This document shows positions 62,640 through 64,000 of a stretch of 64,000 nt of DNA, one piece after another. The notes beneath the pieces are model-generated. The model saw nothing but the letters and a program-made list of their open reading frames with translations, did not search any database and was not told where the DNA came from. The stretch is taken from assembly GCA_963823525.1 (NCBI GenBank), contig CAWGLW010000001.1, positions 1 through 64,000 of the forward strand. Reading direction: 5' to 3'. Position numbers and translations under genes: made by a program. Origin of the DNA: CAWGLW01 sp963823525 (GTDB lineage Bacteria > Pseudomonadota > Gammaproteobacteria > Steroidobacterales > Steroidobacteraceae). The first letter of the stretch is position 1, and every line of letters begins with the position of its first letter.

Positions 62640-64000
62640 ATGACCGATACAGCCGTGGAAACCATTGAACGCGACGTAATGGAATACGACGTCGTCGTCG
62701 TAGGCGGTGGGCCGGCCGGCCTTTCCTGCGCCATCCGGCTGAAGCAACTCAAGGCCGACCTGAATATCTGCATCCTCGAAAAGGGAGCCGAAATCGGCGC
62801 CCACGCCTTATCCGGCGCCGTGCTGGAGCCGGGCCCTCTTGATGATCTGCTGCCGAAGTGGCGCGAAGAATTCAAGGGCCTGCACGTACCGGCGGGGCGC
62901 GACGAGTTCAGTTTCCTGACCCGGACCGGCAAGCAGAAACTGCCGCTGCCACCAACAATGAACAACCACGGGAACTTCATCATCTCGCTCGGCAACCTCA
63001 GTGCCTACCTGGGAGCGAAGGCTGAAGAACTCGGTTGCGACGTATTCCCAGGCTTTGCCGCGGCGGCGCCCGTCTATGACGCCTCCGGCGCGGTCTGCGG
63101 TGTGCAGATCGGTGACATGGGACTGGACAAGGACGGCAAACCCGGCCCGAACTTTGCACCGGGGCCGGAGATCCGCGCGAAGACGACAATCGCCGCTGAA
63201 GGTTGCCGCGGCAGCCTGTCGAAAGTGTTGATACAGCGCTTCCGTCTCGACGTCGGCAAGTCCCCGCAGACCTACGGCCTGGGTTTCAAGGAGCTCTGGC
63301 AGTTGCCCGAGGGCCGGGTTGAGCCGGGACTGATCCAGCACACCGTCGGCTGGCCGATGGACAGCAAGACCTACGGCGGCAGCTTTCTTTATCACCTGTC
63401 GGACAATCGTGTGTACGTCGGTTTCGTCGTAGGACTCGACTACGCAGACCCTCGCTTCAAGCCCTTTGACGCGTTTCAGCAGTTCAAGAATCACCCGAGC
63501 CTGCGACCGTTGTTTGCCGGCGGCGAGATACTCGGTTATGGCGCACGCACAATCATCGAAGGCGGCTGGCAGTCGATGCCGACGATGGAGATGCCGGGTG
63601 CGCTGCTGGTCGGTGATGCCGGCGGCACCTTGAACGTACCGAAGATAAAAGGCGTGCACCAGGCTATCCGCTCCGGGGCGCTGGCCGCTGCGCACCTCGT
63701 GGAGACCGGCGGTACGGCTGGCTTCGATCAGCGCTGGCGGACCTCCCCGGGCGGGCTGGAACTCTACAAGATTCGCAACATCCGCCCGGGCTTCAAGAAA
63801 GGCATGTGGATGGGGCTTGCGAACGGAGCGCTCGAGACGCTGACGGCCGGTCATTCACCGTGGACGCTGCAGAATCATGCCGACCACTCGGCGACCCGGC
63901 GACTGGACCAGCTGGCTTCGCCCGACCGTGGGTGGGGTGAACTCGAACTCAAGCCAAAAGACCGCGCCGCCGCCGTGTTCTTCGCAGGCAACGTGCACGA
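62640..64000 (+). CDS. Electron-transfer flavoprotein:ubiquinone oxidoreductase, partial
   Basis: 453 codons are visible before the window ends; the family is about 545-560 residues. It passes electrons from ETF (acyl-CoA dehydrogenases) to the quinone pool. FAD-binding VVVVGGGPAGLSCA, LEKGAEIGAHALSGAV, and GVHQAIRSGALAA are typical. The 4Fe-4S motif lies beyond the edge. The 269-bp gap before it (62371-62639) shows no clear site. Confidence 0.93.
   Translation, partial: MTDTAVETIERDVMEYDVVVVGGGPAGLSCAIRLKQLKADLNICILEKGAEIGAHALSGAVLEPGPLDDLLPKWREEFKGLHVPAGRDEFSFLTRTGKQKLPLPPTMNNHGNFIISLGNLSAYLGAKAEELGCDVFPGFAAAAPVYDASGAVCGVQIGDMGLDKDGKPGPNFAPGPEIRAKTTIAAEGCRGSLSKVLIQRFRLDVGKSPQTYGLGFKELWQLPEGRVEPGLIQHTVGWPMDSKTYGGSFLYHLSDNRVYVGFVVGLDYADPRFKPFDAFQQFKNHPSLRPLFAGGEILGYGARTIIEGGWQSMPTMEMPGALLVGDAGGTLNVPKIKGVHQAIRSGALAAAHLVETGGTAGFDQRWRTSPGGLELYKIRNIRPGFKKGMWMGLANGALETLTAGHSPWTLQNHADHSATRRLDQLASPDRGWGELELKPKDRAAAVFFAGNVH

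Noticed and set aside
1..64000. CRISPR array, toxin-antitoxin pair or known defence system
   Set aside because: I saw no regularly spaced short repeats and no nuclease, restriction or abortive-infection gene in the coding regions.

Overview
The window looks like chromosome from a high-GC, free-living gammaproteobacterium. The evidence is the housekeeping gene order (der-bamB-yfgM-hisS-rodZ-pilW-rlmN-ndk; queA-tgt-yajC-secD-secF; guaB-guaA next to a divergent xseA), a PilW-type lipoprotein, and a ferredoxin FdxA / DsbC / XerD group. Genus and species cannot be read from this sequence. One tRNA gene (Leu, anticodon CAA) is present. I saw no rRNA, CRISPR array or prophage.

Layout. (1) 1-2888: 3' -truncated guaB (runs off the left edge), a complete xseA and the first codons of an M23 peptidase gene. 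(2) 2889 to about 23.3 kb: an accessory island with every gene on the + strand. It holds a large MalT/LAL-type LuxR regulator, five DUF1254-DUF1214 exported proteins, five or six different predicted outer-membrane beta-barrel proteins (Phenol_MetA_deg-like, DUF2490, neuromedin-U-like, OmpW-like, DUF481), an exported arylsulfatase, a patatin lipoprotein and small unknown proteins. (3) about 23.3-25.2 kb: an IS91-type rolling-circle transposase element that truncates a cation/proton antiporter gene. (4) 25.3-30.8 kb: guaA-guaB, then a second, nearly identical copy of guaB-xseA followed by the intact M23 peptidase gene. The segment 1-2888 therefore recurs at 27060-29947 as a direct repeat that brackets the island. 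(5) 30.8-64 kb: ordinary core chromosome. It contains metX; der/bamB/yfgM/hisS/rodZ/pilW/rlmN/ndk; a reduced iscS-iscU-like-iscA set with trmJ; suhB; terC; the Sec-YajC and queuosine genes; envelope genes; and a catabolic cluster (IcmF-type fused acyl-CoA mutase, thiolase, two short-chain dehydrogenases, ETF-ubiquinone oxidoreductase).

How it may work together. The island reads as one envelope-located system under its own ATP-dependent LuxR activator. The DUF1254/DUF1214 proteins, sulfatase and lipase-like lipoprotein all carry export signals and alternate with channel-like barrels, which suggests capture, uptake or modification of hydrophobic or sulfated compounds. No substrate is shown by the sequence. 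At the right edge, icmF with the thiolase/dehydrogenase/ETF-QO operon fits branched short-chain acyl-CoA oxidation.

Most notable structure. The transposase points so that its presumed terminus faces guaA-guaB-xseA. Read-through rolling-circle transposition would copy exactly the DNA seen as the extra segment at 1-2888. A tandem duplication or an assembly error are the alternatives; sequence left of the window would decide.
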